A stretch of DNA of 7,663 bases from Actinomycetota bacterium (GTDB lineage Bacteria; Actinomycetota; UBA4738), in NCBI GenBank assembly GCA_005885015.1, contig VAYG01000034.1:7927-15589 (forward strand), given 5' to 3'. A program made the position numbers and the translations under genes. The notes under the pieces are model-generated. The model did not search any database. It was not told the origin of the DNA and saw only the letters and a list, made by a program, of their open reading frames with translations. The number at the start of each line of letters is the position of its first letter. Position 1 is the stretch's first letter. Positions 1 to 5,839 of this stretch are shown here, in pieces.

Positions 1-129
1 CGCAAGCTCCTCGAACGGCAGAAGGAGGGAAAGCGGCGCATGCGTCGGGTGGGAAGGGTGGACGTGCCGCAGGAGGCGTTCATCGCCGCGCTGCGTGTGG
101 ATCGCCAGCCGGAGGGAGCGAAGCGATGA
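1..129 (+). CDS. lepA: LepA / elongation factor 4, C-terminal end (5' truncated by window)
   Basis: Frame 1 is open from the first base and gives 42 residues before a TGA at 127-129. The end contains KLLERQKEGKRRM, then VGRVDVPQEAFIAALRV, which matches the conserved C-terminal tail of LepA/EF4, the ribosome-associated translational GTPase (family knowledge). This Lys/Arg-rich tail belongs to the EF4-specific C-terminal domain that contacts the ribosome. The GTPase and other domains lie outside the window. After the conserved tail there is a short extension (DRQPEGAKR). The TGA overlaps the hemW ATG in an ATGA arrangement, and the hemW ribosome binding site lies inside this coding end, so the two genes are probably translationally coupled. 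lepA-hemW adjacency is common in Actinomycetota and other bacteria and supports the call. Confidence 0.93.
   Translation, partial: RKLLERQKEGKRRMRRVGRVDVPQEAFIAALRVDRQPEGAKR
111..115 (+). promoter_or_regulatory. Shine-Dalgarno sequence of hemW
   Basis: GGAGG lies inside the lepA 3' end, 10 bases before the ATG at 126. It supports that start for hemW over any later in-frame codon. With the 4-base ATGA overlap it points to coupled translation of lepA and hemW. Confidence 0.7.
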
Positions 130-1250
130 CCGCGAATGCGCCCAGCGTCCCGCCGGCCGGCCTGTACGTACACATCCCTTTCTGCCTGACCCGATGCGGA
201 TACTGCGACTTCAACACCTACGCCGGGCTCGACCACCTCGCGGGCGGCTACGTCAACGCGCTGCTCCGGGAAGCCGAGCTGTGGACCTCCGACTGGTCGG
301 ACCTGTCGTTCGTCTCCCTGTTCATGGGCGGAGGGACGCCGACCACGCTGCGGCCGGAGACGATCGAGCGGATCATCCGGTCGTTGCGGGCCGCCTTCCC
401 CTTCGAGGCCGGCGCGGAGGTGACCGTCGAGGCGAACCCGGACACCGTCGACGAGCCGTATCTCATGGGTCTGCTGGCCGCCGGCGTCTCGAGGCTCTCG
501 CTCGGCGTGCAATCGTTCGATCCCGACGTGCTCGCAGCCCTCGAGCGGATGCACTCGGCCGAATCGGCCCGGCGGGCCTTCGCCGCCGCCAGGCTGGCCG
601 GCTTCGCCAGCGTCAACCTCGACGTGATCTACGGCGCGCACGGCGAGTCCCTTGGCTCGTGGGAACGAACCATCCAGGAGGCGGCCTCGCTCGGCCCGGA
701 CCACATCTCGGGCTACGCGTTGACGATCGAGCCCGCGACGCCGCTGGGCCGAAAGGTCGGCGCCGGCCTGATTCCGGCTCCAGACCCGGACCTCCAAGCG
801 GACATGTACGACGTGGCCTGCGAGATCCTGGGCCACGCGGGATACGACCACTACGAGGTGTCGAACTGGGCCCGGCCCGGTTCCCGGTGCCTGCACAACC
901 TGGGCTACTGGGAAGGCCGGCCGTACCTCGGGCTGGGGGCGGGCGCGCACTCCCATCGGGGAGACCGGCGGTGGTGGAACGTCCGGCCCCCCGAGCAGTA
1001 CATGGCCATGGTGTCCGCCGGGGTGCGACCGGTCGGCGGGGAGGAGCGCCTCACTGAGGAGGATCACCGGCTGGAGCAGTTGCTCCTGGGGTTGCGGACC
1101 GCCGCGGGGGTCCCGGCGTCGTGGGTCGATCCGTCGCGAATCGAGGAGTTCGTCGGCAGCGGCCTGGCCGATCTCCGCGACGGGCGGCTGGCCCTCACCG
1201 AGCGCGGCCTGTTCCTCGCCAACGAGGTGGTTCTCGCTCCATCGGGCTGA
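126..1250 (+). CDS. hemW: HemW, radical SAM haem chaperone (HemN-like, formerly annotated as coproporphyrinogen III oxidase)
   Basis: The 374-residue protein has the usual length of HemW. The radical SAM cluster-binding motif CxxxCxxC is at C20, C24 and C27 within YVHIPFCLTRCGYCDF. The SAM-binding GGGTP is at 68-72, followed by EANPD near residue 103 and SLGVQSFD near residue 130. The C-terminal region carries the HNxxYW motif of the HemW/HemN family at 257-262 (HNLGYW), then LGLGAGAHS. True HemN proteins have a further Cys two residues after the third cluster Cys. Here that position is F29, as in HemW, so haem binding and transfer is the better functional call than oxygen-independent coproporphyrinogen oxidation. 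The family is cytoplasmic or membrane-associated and has a [4Fe-4S] cluster. The gene follows lepA with a 4-base overlap. It runs head-on into the - strand gene ending at 1264, with only 13 bases between the two stop codons. Confidence 0.95.
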   Translation: MTANAPSVPPAGLYVHIPFCLTRCGYCDFNTYAGLDHLAGGYVNALLREAELWTSDWSDLSFVSLFMGGGTPTTLRPETIERIIRSLRAAFPFEAGAEVTVEANPDTVDEPYLMGLLAAGVSRLSLGVQSFDPDVLAALERMHSAESARRAFAAARLAGFASVNLDVIYGAHGESLGSWERTIQEAASLGPDHISGYALTIEPATPLGRKVGAGLIPAPDPDLQADMYDVACEILGHAGYDHYEVSNWARPGSRCLHNLGYWEGRPYLGLGAGAHSHRGDRRWWNVRPPEQYMAMVSAGVRPVGGEERLTEEDHRLEQLLLGLRTAAGVPASWVDPSRIEEFVGSGLADLRDGRLALTERGLFLANEVVLAPSG

Positions 1251-1263
1251 TCAGCGCGGGCCA

Positions 1264-2985
1264 TCAGACGTCGAGGCAGGGGTCGCCGGGCGGGATGAAG
1301 GGATGCTCGGGGTCGAACGGCGCGGTGTAGTCGCGTGTGGAGTCGACCGCGAACCGAGCGGTCAGTCCGGGATCCTCGAGCGTGAACACGGCCTCGTGCA
1401 CGTTCCACGTCGTGCCGTCTTGGGACAGCCGGATCGTGGTGGAGATCAGGTCCTGGACGCCGTCCTGGGTAACGCCGCAGGTGAGGAACCCCTGGTGGGT
1501 GACGGACCCACCGATCTCGAATCGGGTGGGCTCATCCGGGGGGAACCGCGGCGGGGAGCCCGGAGGTGCGGTGAGGACGGGCTGATGTCCGAAGGCCTCG
1601 CTGGCCGGCAGGTCGTATGCCTCGACGAACTCCGACGACGCCCCCTGGGAGAAGACGAGGAAGAACTCGTCCATGCCGTCGCCGTTGACGTCCCCCGCGG
1701 CGCGGGCCTCGCACAAGTCCTTGCAGTCGGGCAAGGCGACGCTGCCCGACGCCCCTCCACCCCACTGCACCTCGAGCGTGAACGTGCCGTCCTTCTCCTT
1801 GCAGATCGCGGCCGTGTCGGTCGATCCGTCGCCGTCGAAGTCCCCGTGGACGAAGGAGCCGGCACACGCGGGGGGAGTGGGGACCGTGGTGGGAATAGGC
1901 GATGGCTGTGGGAGCGATGTGGACGCCGGCTGCCAGGTGGGGTCTGACGCCCCGGCTTGGACCGACGGCACCCTGACGACATCCGAGCCGTCCGCCGTCA
2001 TGACGTACAACCCATCGCTTCGGGAAAACACGATGTGCTTCCCATCGGGGGACCATGAGGGCGTCTTGCTTTCGGTGTCGTCGGTCAATCGGGTGAGGTT
2101 CGTGCCGTCCGGCTCGATGGTGTACACGTCGATCCCGCGTTCTCCGCTCCCTCCCCCCTGATTGTTGCGGGTGAACAGGATTCGCTTCCCGTCGGGAGAC
2201 CAGGCCTGGGGGCCGAGGAGGTCCTGCACGCCATGCTCGTCGGTGAAGATTCTCCTGAGCCCCGAGCCGTTCGCCCGTATCACCCAGATCGCGCCCTGGG
2301 GAGCCGATTCCGAGGTGGAGAACGCGATCATCCGGCCGTCAGGAGACCATGCGGGGTGACGGATGCCCTGGCCGAGGATGTTCGTCAACCGCCCGGCCCC
2401 CGATCCATCGGCGTTCATGACCCATACCTCGAAGGAGATCTCGCGGTTGCTCACGAAGGCGATCTTGCGACCGTCTGGCGACCAGGCCGGGTCCTTCTCG
2501 ATCACCGTCGGGCTCCTGGTGACGTTGGCGAGCGCTCGACCGTTGGCGTCCATGGTGAAGATGTCCCCTCCGCCCGAGGTCCGGCTGAACGCCAGCTTGC
2601 TCCCGTCGGGCGACCAGGCGGGGGATCCGTCAGCCCCGGGACCCGTGGTGAGCAGAGCGGGGCGGGTCCCGTCGGGCCGGACGGCTTGGATCCGTTCGAC
2701 TCCTCGCTCGGCGCTGACGAAGGCGATCTGGCCGTTCCCGGTGAGCTGAGAGGCCGAACCGATCGCGTGATGAACAGGGCGGGCCTTGCCGAAGGCCCTG
2801 GCCAGCACCAGCGTGCCGCCGATCGTCGCCGCTACGACGACCGCCACCAGTCCGGCGGCCTCGAGGCGACGCACGATCCGGCGGCGCACCTTCTTCTCCA
2901 CGATCCGCTCGTACGCTCCGGCCGGATCGGCCGGGGCCGCCATGCGCTCGAGAGCGCTCCGGAGGCGATCGTCAGATCCGGCCAA
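1264..2985 (-). CDS. Membrane-anchored TolB/PD40-like beta-propeller protein, candidate anti-sigma factor or sensor
   Basis: This is a 573-residue protein. Residues 1-42 are a short cytoplasmic tail ending in the basic run EKKVRRRIVRR. Residues 43-65 form one hydrophobic transmembrane helix (AGLVAVVVAATIGGTLVLA), which predicts N-in topology with about 500 residues outside. Residues 84-352 form a TolB/PD40-type propeller: five WSPDG motifs (W124, W168, W213, W262, W311), a preceding partial blade and a final degenerate WQP (W351), most likely six blades. A Pro/Ser/Thr linker spans 353-373. The rest contains DFDGDGSTD (382-390) and DVNGDGMDE (432-440), FG-GAP/dockerin-like Ca-binding loops, and six Cys (374, 395, 421, 425, 503, 570) that could pair. 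The TTG start is preceded by GAGGAG and overlaps the sigma gene end by 14 bases; the next ATG would be codon 15. Order after an ECF sigma gene, plus topology, suggests an anti-sigma or sensor role (inference). No zinc-type HxxxCxxC anti-sigma motif is present in the tail. Confidence 0.85.
   Translation of the reverse strand: MAGSDDRLRSALERMAAPADPAGAYERIVEKKVRRRIVRRLEAAGLVAVVVAATIGGTLVLARAFGKARPVHHAIGSASQLTGNGQIAFVSAERGVERIQAVRPDGTRPALLTTGPGADGSPAWSPDGSKLAFSRTSGGGDIFTMDANGRALANVTRSPTVIEKDPAWSPDGRKIAFVSNREISFEVWVMNADGSGAGRLTNILGQGIRHPAWSPDGRMIAFSTSESAPQGAIWVIRANGSGLRRIFTDEHGVQDLLGPQAWSPDGKRILFTRNNQGGGSGERGIDVYTIEPDGTNLTRLTDDTESKTPSWSPDGKHIVFSRSDGLYVMTADGSDVVRVPSVQAGASDPTWQPASTSLPQPSPIPTTVPTPPACAGSFVHGDFDGDGSTDTAAICKEKDGTFTLEVQWGGGASGSVALPDCKDLCEARAAGDVNGDGMDEFFLVFSQGASSEFVEAYDLPASEAFGHQPVLTAPPGSPPRFPPDEPTRFEIGGSVTHQGFLTCGVTQDGVQDLISTTIRLSQDGTTWNVHEAVFTLEDPGLTARFAVDSTRDYTAPFDPEHPFIPPGDPCLDV
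2041..2616 (-). repeat. Five WSPDG-coding repeat units of the beta-propeller
   Basis: Within the propeller gene the WSPDG codons recur at 2602-2616, 2470-2484, 2335-2349, 2188-2202 and 2041-2055, with spacings of 132, 135, 147 and 147 bases. On the + strand they read as variants of CCGTCGGGNGACCA. They are blade repeats of a coding sequence, not an independent DNA repeat. The 44-49 residue period fits TolB/PD40 blades. The similar DNA could allow recombination or misassembly that changes the blade number. Confidence 0.85.
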
Positions 2986-3511
2986 CGCCCTCGGACTCCT
3001 CGTGCAGCCGGCCGGCCGGCTCGCCCAGGGCGTCGCCCAGAGCCTTGCGGGCCCGGAAGAGCGTGGTCTTGGCCGTCCCCTCGTTGACTCCCAGCGCGTG
3101 GGCCACCTCGAGCACCGACAGGTCCAGGTAGTACCGGAGCACTGTCGCCTCGCGCTGGCGGCGGGGCAGACGGGCCAGGGCCCGTTCGATGTCGAGAGCG
3201 TCCTCCGCCCCCGAAACGGACGGGCCGATGGATTGGCCCGACCAGGAGCGCCCCGCCAGCAGCCGGTCGCGAGCCCGCCGCTCGGCCAACATCCTCCGGA
3301 ACCCGCTGCGAACCAGGTTGATCGCCACCTTCATCACCCACGCCCGCAGCGACTCGATCTGCTCCCCCCGCTCGCTGCGCTCCCACGCCCGGGCCAGCGC
3401 CTCCTGCACGGCGTCCTCCGCTGCGGCGCGGCTTCCGCACGCCAGGGCGACCCCGGCCACCAACCTCGGATAGTCCGTGGCCAGGAACTGCCGGATGGTG
3501 TGGTCGTCCAG
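2972..3511 (-). CDS. ECF-type RNA polymerase sigma factor (sigma-70 family), probable CTG start
   Basis: From a CTG at 3511-3509 the product is 179 residues, with the two-domain plan of ECF sigma factors (regions 2 and 4 only). Region 2 covers about residues 9-73, with FLATDYPRLVAGVAL, then AEDAVQEALARAW, then WVMKVAINLVRSGFRR, which fits regions 2.1 to 2.4. A linker spans about 74-106. Region 4 is about 107-160, with ALARLPRRQREATVLRYY and a helix-turn-helix in EVAHALGVNEGTAKTTLFRA. A TTG at 3463 would give only 163 residues and cut off region 2.1, whereas the upstream residues clearly match the family. The frame is closed by TAG at 3538-3536 with no ATG, GTG or TTG in between. AGGGG sits 7 bases before the CTG. 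The stop overlaps the downstream propeller gene by 14 bases, so the pair is probably one operon. Its target promoters cannot be deduced here. Confidence 0.88.
   Translation of the reverse strand: MDDHTIRQFLATDYPRLVAGVALACGSRAAAEDAVQEALARAWERSERGEQIESLRAWVMKVAINLVRSGFRRMLAERRARDRLLAGRSWSGQSIGPSVSGAEDALDIERALARLPRRQREATVLRYYLDLSVLEVAHALGVNEGTAKTTLFRARKALGDALGEPAGRLHEESEGVGRI
2996..3001 (-). promoter_or_regulatory. Shine-Dalgarno sequence for the TTG start of the propeller gene
   Basis: The - strand reads GAGGAG here, 10 bases before the TTG at 2985-2983, inside the last codons of the sigma gene. It supports the TTG over the internal ATG at codon 15, which has no comparable site close by. It also implies coupled translation of sigma and its partner. 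Confidence 0.55.
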
Positions 3512-3518
3512 GAACCGG

Positions 3519-3523
3519 CCCCT
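3519..3523 (-). promoter_or_regulatory. Shine-Dalgarno sequence for the CTG start of the sigma gene
   Basis: The - strand reads AGGGG here, 7 bases upstream of the CTG at 3511-3509. It is the only good ribosome binding site near the beginning of the open frame and is the main support for the CTG start. Confidence 0.5.
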
Positions 3524-3539
3524 AGGTCGATACCGCTAC

Positions 3540-3565
3540 GACGCGCTCAGGCTGACATGGGTTGA
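3540..3565 (-). promoter_or_regulatory. Candidate ECF-type promoter of the sigma operon
   Basis: On the - strand TCAACC (3565-3560) is followed after 16 bases by CGTC (3543-3540). This resembles the AAC-containing -35 and CGTC-type -10 of promoters read by ECF sigma factors, which often activate their own operons (family knowledge). Predicted transcription would begin about 20-25 bases before the CTG start, leaving room for the AGGGG site. The match is to short degenerate motifs, so this is tentative. Confidence 0.3.
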
Positions 3566-3591
3566 CCCGGGAAGCCAGGATCTTCTCTAGC
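3562..3591 (+). promoter_or_regulatory. Candidate housekeeping promoter of hrcA
   Basis: TTGACC at 3562-3567 is a good -35. After 18 bases a weak -10, TCTAGC (3586-3591), overlaps the left arm of CIRCE. Transcription would start within the CIRCE spacer, about 15-20 bases before the ATG at 3614. HrcA bound at CIRCE would then block polymerase directly. The -10 matches only half of TATAAT, so confidence is modest. Confidence 0.4.
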
Positions 3592-3613
3592 ACTCTGCCC
3601 CGGAGAGTGCTAA
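3587..3613 (+). promoter_or_regulatory. CIRCE operator (HrcA binding site)
   Basis: The left arm CTAGCACTC (3587-3595), a 9-base spacer (3596-3604) and the right arm GAGTGCTAA (3605-3613) match the CIRCE consensus TTAGCACTC-N9-GAGTGCTAA at 17 of 18 arm positions, with the exact spacer length. The only difference is the first base (C for T). CIRCE is the inverted repeat bound by the heat-shock repressor HrcA. It lies immediately upstream of hrcA, so autoregulation of hrcA-dnaJ is expected. Its right arm ends on the base before the ATG at 3614, and GGAGAG (3602-3607), the likely ribosome binding site, overlaps it. Confidence 0.96.
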
Positions 3614-4669
3614 ATGTATAGGAGCATGGCAACCTCCCGGGAGCTCACCGACCGCAAGGCCGACATCCTGCGGGCCCTGGTCCGCCAGTACATCCGGACT
3701 GGGGAGCCCGTGGGCAGCGAAATCTTGGCCTCCGCAGCGGGACTGAAGGTCAGCTCGGCCACCATCCGGAACGAGCTGGCGGCCCTGGAGGAGCTGGGCT
3801 TCCTGAAGCAGCCCCACACGTCGGCCGGGCGGGTGCCCACCGAGCTGGCCTACCGCTACTACGTGGATCTCCTGCCGGCCAGGTCGAAGCTGCGGGAGAC
3901 CGAGCGCCGGGCCATCATCCACTTCTTCGACGAGGCCCTCGCCGACGTCGACGCCATCCTGCGCGGTACGACCCAGCTCCTGTCCCGGCTCACCCGGTAC
4001 GCCTCGCTGGCCCTGGCGCCGAGCCAGCGGGAGACGGCCATCATCCGGGCGGAGCTGATCCTCCTGGGGACGACCACCCTGCTCCTCGTCGTGTTCGACA
4101 CGGGTCACGTGGAGAAGCGGGTGATCGACGTGGACCCCCACGTGTCGGAGCGAAATCTCGACCGGGTCTCCCGGACCATGACCGAGACGTTCCGGGGGAA
4201 CACCCTGGACCAGGCCCAGACCCTCGCCGAAGAGCGCGAGCGGTCCGCGGAAAGCGAGAGCGAGCGGAACGTCTTCGGAAGGGTGGCCGAGTCGCTCCGC
4301 TCGATGGGTGAGACGTCCGAGGCGGAGCACATCTTCCTGGGAGGAGTGGCGAACATCGCCTCGGAGGCCGGGTTCGACCGCCGGGAGACCATGAGCCAGA
4401 TCTTCGAGGCACTGGAACGGGAGTCCGCCGTCCTCGGCCTGCTCCGGGAGGCGGCGGCCTCTCCGCTGGTGAGCGTGACGATCGGCAGGGAGAACCCCGT
4501 CCCCGAGATGTGGGAGACGAGCCTCGTCGCCGCGCCGTTCGCCGCCGGCGCCGCGGTTGGGACGATCGGCGTGGTCGGCCCCATGCGGATGGACTACGCG
4601 TCGGCCATCGCCGCGGTCCGGGCCGTCGCCGAGCGATTGACGGCCGCGGTGGAAGCGCTCTCGCGCTGA
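3614..4669 (+). CDS. hrcA: HrcA, heat-inducible transcriptional repressor
   Basis: The 351-residue protein has full HrcA length. The N-terminal winged helix-turn-helix (about residues 10-78) includes ILRALVRQYIRTGEPVGS and the family signature SSATIRNELAALEELGFLKQ, followed by PHTSAGRVPTELAYRYYVD. The middle and C-terminal parts fit the GAF-like domain and the inserted dimerisation domain, ending in the conserved GPMRMDYASAIAAVRAVAE. HrcA represses chaperone genes by binding CIRCE and is kept active by GroEL/ES in studied bacteria (family knowledge). The perfectly placed upstream CIRCE supports the call. Two starts are possible: ATG 3614, with GGAGAG 6 bases upstream inside CIRCE, or ATG 3626 (MATSRELTD), whose GGAG is only 1 base away and thus poorly placed. 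I prefer 3614, which adds only MYRS. dnaJ follows after 36 bases. Confidence 0.96.
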   Translation: MYRSMATSRELTDRKADILRALVRQYIRTGEPVGSEILASAAGLKVSSATIRNELAALEELGFLKQPHTSAGRVPTELAYRYYVDLLPARSKLRETERRAIIHFFDEALADVDAILRGTTQLLSRLTRYASLALAPSQRETAIIRAELILLGTTTLLLVVFDTGHVEKRVIDVDPHVSERNLDRVSRTMTETFRGNTLDQAQTLAEERERSAESESERNVFGRVAESLRSMGETSEAEHIFLGGVANIASEAGFDRRETMSQIFEALERESAVLGLLREAAASPLVSVTIGRENPVPEMWETSLVAAPFAAGAAVGTIGVVGPMRMDYASAIAAVRAVAERLTAAVEALSR

Positions 4670-4692
4670 ACAGGAGACAGGCCATCCGCCGA

Positions 4693-4698
4693 TACACT
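4693..4698 (+). promoter_or_regulatory. Candidate -10 element for a leaderless dnaJ transcript
   Basis: TACACT (TAnnnT form) lies exactly 7 bases before the dnaJ ATG, so transcription would start at or next to the A of ATG. No Shine-Dalgarno sequence lies within 20 bases of that ATG; the nearest GGAG (4673-4676) is 29 bases away. No convincing -35 is seen. Leaderless mRNAs with such spacing are common in Actinomycetota. Confidence 0.4.
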
Positions 4699-4705
4699 CG
4701 TTGCC

Positions 4706-5824
4706 ATGGCGAAGGCTCCTGACCTCTACGGGGTGCTCGGCATTCGCCGCGACGCCACCGAAGACGAGATCAAGCGGGCCTATCGCAAACTCGCCCGGGA
4801 GCTCCACCCCGACGTCAACCGGGACCCCGGGGCGGAGCTTCGATTCAAGGAGGTCACGGCCGCCTACGAGACGCTCAAGGATCCGGTCCGGCGGCAGCAG
4901 TACGACCTGTTCGGGGTGGCCGGCGGGACCGCCCCCGACCTGTTCCCGTTCGGTGACGTCGGCGACGTCTTCGATGTGTTCTTCGGGGGTGGGTTCGGGG
5001 GCCGCCGCACTCGTTCCCGGCGGCGGACCAGGACGCAGCGGGGCGAGGACCTGTTCGTGCCACTGGCGCTGACGTTTCGGGAGGCCGTGTTCGGCACGCA
5101 GAAGGACGTGGCGGTCGAGACGCTTTCCGAATGCGAGCGGTGCTCGGGCAGCGGGTGCGAACCGGGCACCCGTCCCTCCAGGTGCACCAGGTGCGGTGGA
5201 TCGGGGGAGATCCAGGACGTGGCCCGGAGCATCTTCGGCACGGTCATGACGGCGCGTCCCTGCACGGTGTGCGACGGCACCGGCGAGGAGATCGGAGCGC
5301 CCTGCAGGGAGTGTGCCGGCCAGGGCAGGGTCCCCAGGAAACAGCGGTTCAACGTGGAGGTCCCGGCCGGGGTGGCCGACGGGATGGAGCTTCGGGTGGC
5401 CGGGGGAGGGCAGGACGGCCGGAGCGGTGGCATGGCCGGCGACCTGTACGTCTCCCTCCAGGTGAAGCCCCACCCGGTCTTCGACCGGCGCGGCCAGGAT
5501 CTGGTGTGTGGACTGCCGGTGTCGATGACCCAGGCGGCGCTCGGCGCGGACCTGGACGTGCCCACGCTCGACGGAGAGGCAGAGCGGATCAGGCTCGAGC
5601 CCGGAACCCAGTCGGGCTCGGTCCTGCGCATCCGAGGGCGGGGCGTTCCCCACCTCGGCCGCCGGGGACGGGGCGACCTCTATGTGACCGTGACGGTGGA
5701 GATCCCCTCCTCGTTGTCGAGCGAGGAGCGCGCGCTGCTGGAGCGCATGGCCCAGCTCCGAGGCGAGATGCCGAAGCGGGGGGAGAGCCTCCCCGCTCGC
5801 CTCCGGAAGCTCCTCGAGAAATAG
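4706..5824 (+). CDS. dnaJ: DnaJ, Hsp40 co-chaperone (type I J-protein, actinobacterial DnaJ2-like context)
   Basis: The 372-residue protein has all type I J-protein parts. The J domain (about 6-70) carries HPD at 34-36 in ARELHPDVNRDP and ends with YDLFG. A short Gly/Phe segment follows, with DVFDVFFGGGFGG and an Arg-rich stretch to about residue 113. The zinc-finger domain has four CxxCxGxG motifs, starting at C143, C160, C186 and C200 (CERCSGSG, CTRCGGSG, CTVCDGTG, CRECAGQG). The C-terminal substrate-binding domain includes VKPHPVFDRRGQDL and LRIRGRGVPHLGRRGRGDL. DnaJ delivers unfolded clients to DnaK and stimulates its ATPase in the cytoplasm. No dnaK or grpE is adjacent. In Actinomycetota the hrcA-linked copy is usually a second DnaJ, with dnaK-grpE-dnaJ1 elsewhere (inference for this genome). 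CIRCE upstream of hrcA probably controls it by readthrough, and an internal leaderless promoter is also possible. Confidence 0.97.
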   Translation: MAKAPDLYGVLGIRRDATEDEIKRAYRKLARELHPDVNRDPGAELRFKEVTAAYETLKDPVRRQQYDLFGVAGGTAPDLFPFGDVGDVFDVFFGGGFGGRRTRSRRRTRTQRGEDLFVPLALTFREAVFGTQKDVAVETLSECERCSGSGCEPGTRPSRCTRCGGSGEIQDVARSIFGTVMTARPCTVCDGTGEEIGAPCRECAGQGRVPRKQRFNVEVPAGVADGMELRVAGGGQDGRSGGMAGDLYVSLQVKPHPVFDRRGQDLVCGLPVSMTQAALGADLDVPTLDGEAERIRLEPGTQSGSVLRIRGRGVPHLGRRGRGDLYVTVTVEIPSSLSSEERALLERMAQLRGEMPKRGESLPARLRKLLEK

Positions 5825-5839
5825 CGATGGCCCTCATCC

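Noticed and set aside
95..1057. 320-codon + strand frame overlapping hemW in another frame
   Set aside because: Arg/Pro/Gly-rich shadow of hemW with no family signature. hemW has all expected radical SAM motifs in its own frame.
1246..1255. Palindrome GCTGATCAGC as a terminator or attachment site
   Set aside because: Ten bases, no loop, no T tract, and no integrase or duplicated site nearby.
2041..2616. Regularly spaced similar DNA segments suggesting a direct-repeat or CRISPR-like array
   Set aside because: The segments code for WSPDG blade motifs in one continuous gene, with diverged sequence and 132-147 base spacing. This is a protein repeat, not a CRISPR array.
1303..3087. Several + strand open frames across the propeller and sigma genes
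   Set aside because: Their translations are antisense echoes of the WSPDG repeats (recurring PSGDQ and similar) and of Arg-rich codons. The - strand frames give coherent domains.
3587..5653. 688-codon open frame on the - strand opposite hrcA and dnaJ
   Set aside because: It covers two clearly real + strand genes in full. Its translation is rich in Pro, Gly, Arg, His and Asp with no domain signature, as expected for the antisense of GC-rich codons. It ends inside CIRCE and has no sensible start context.
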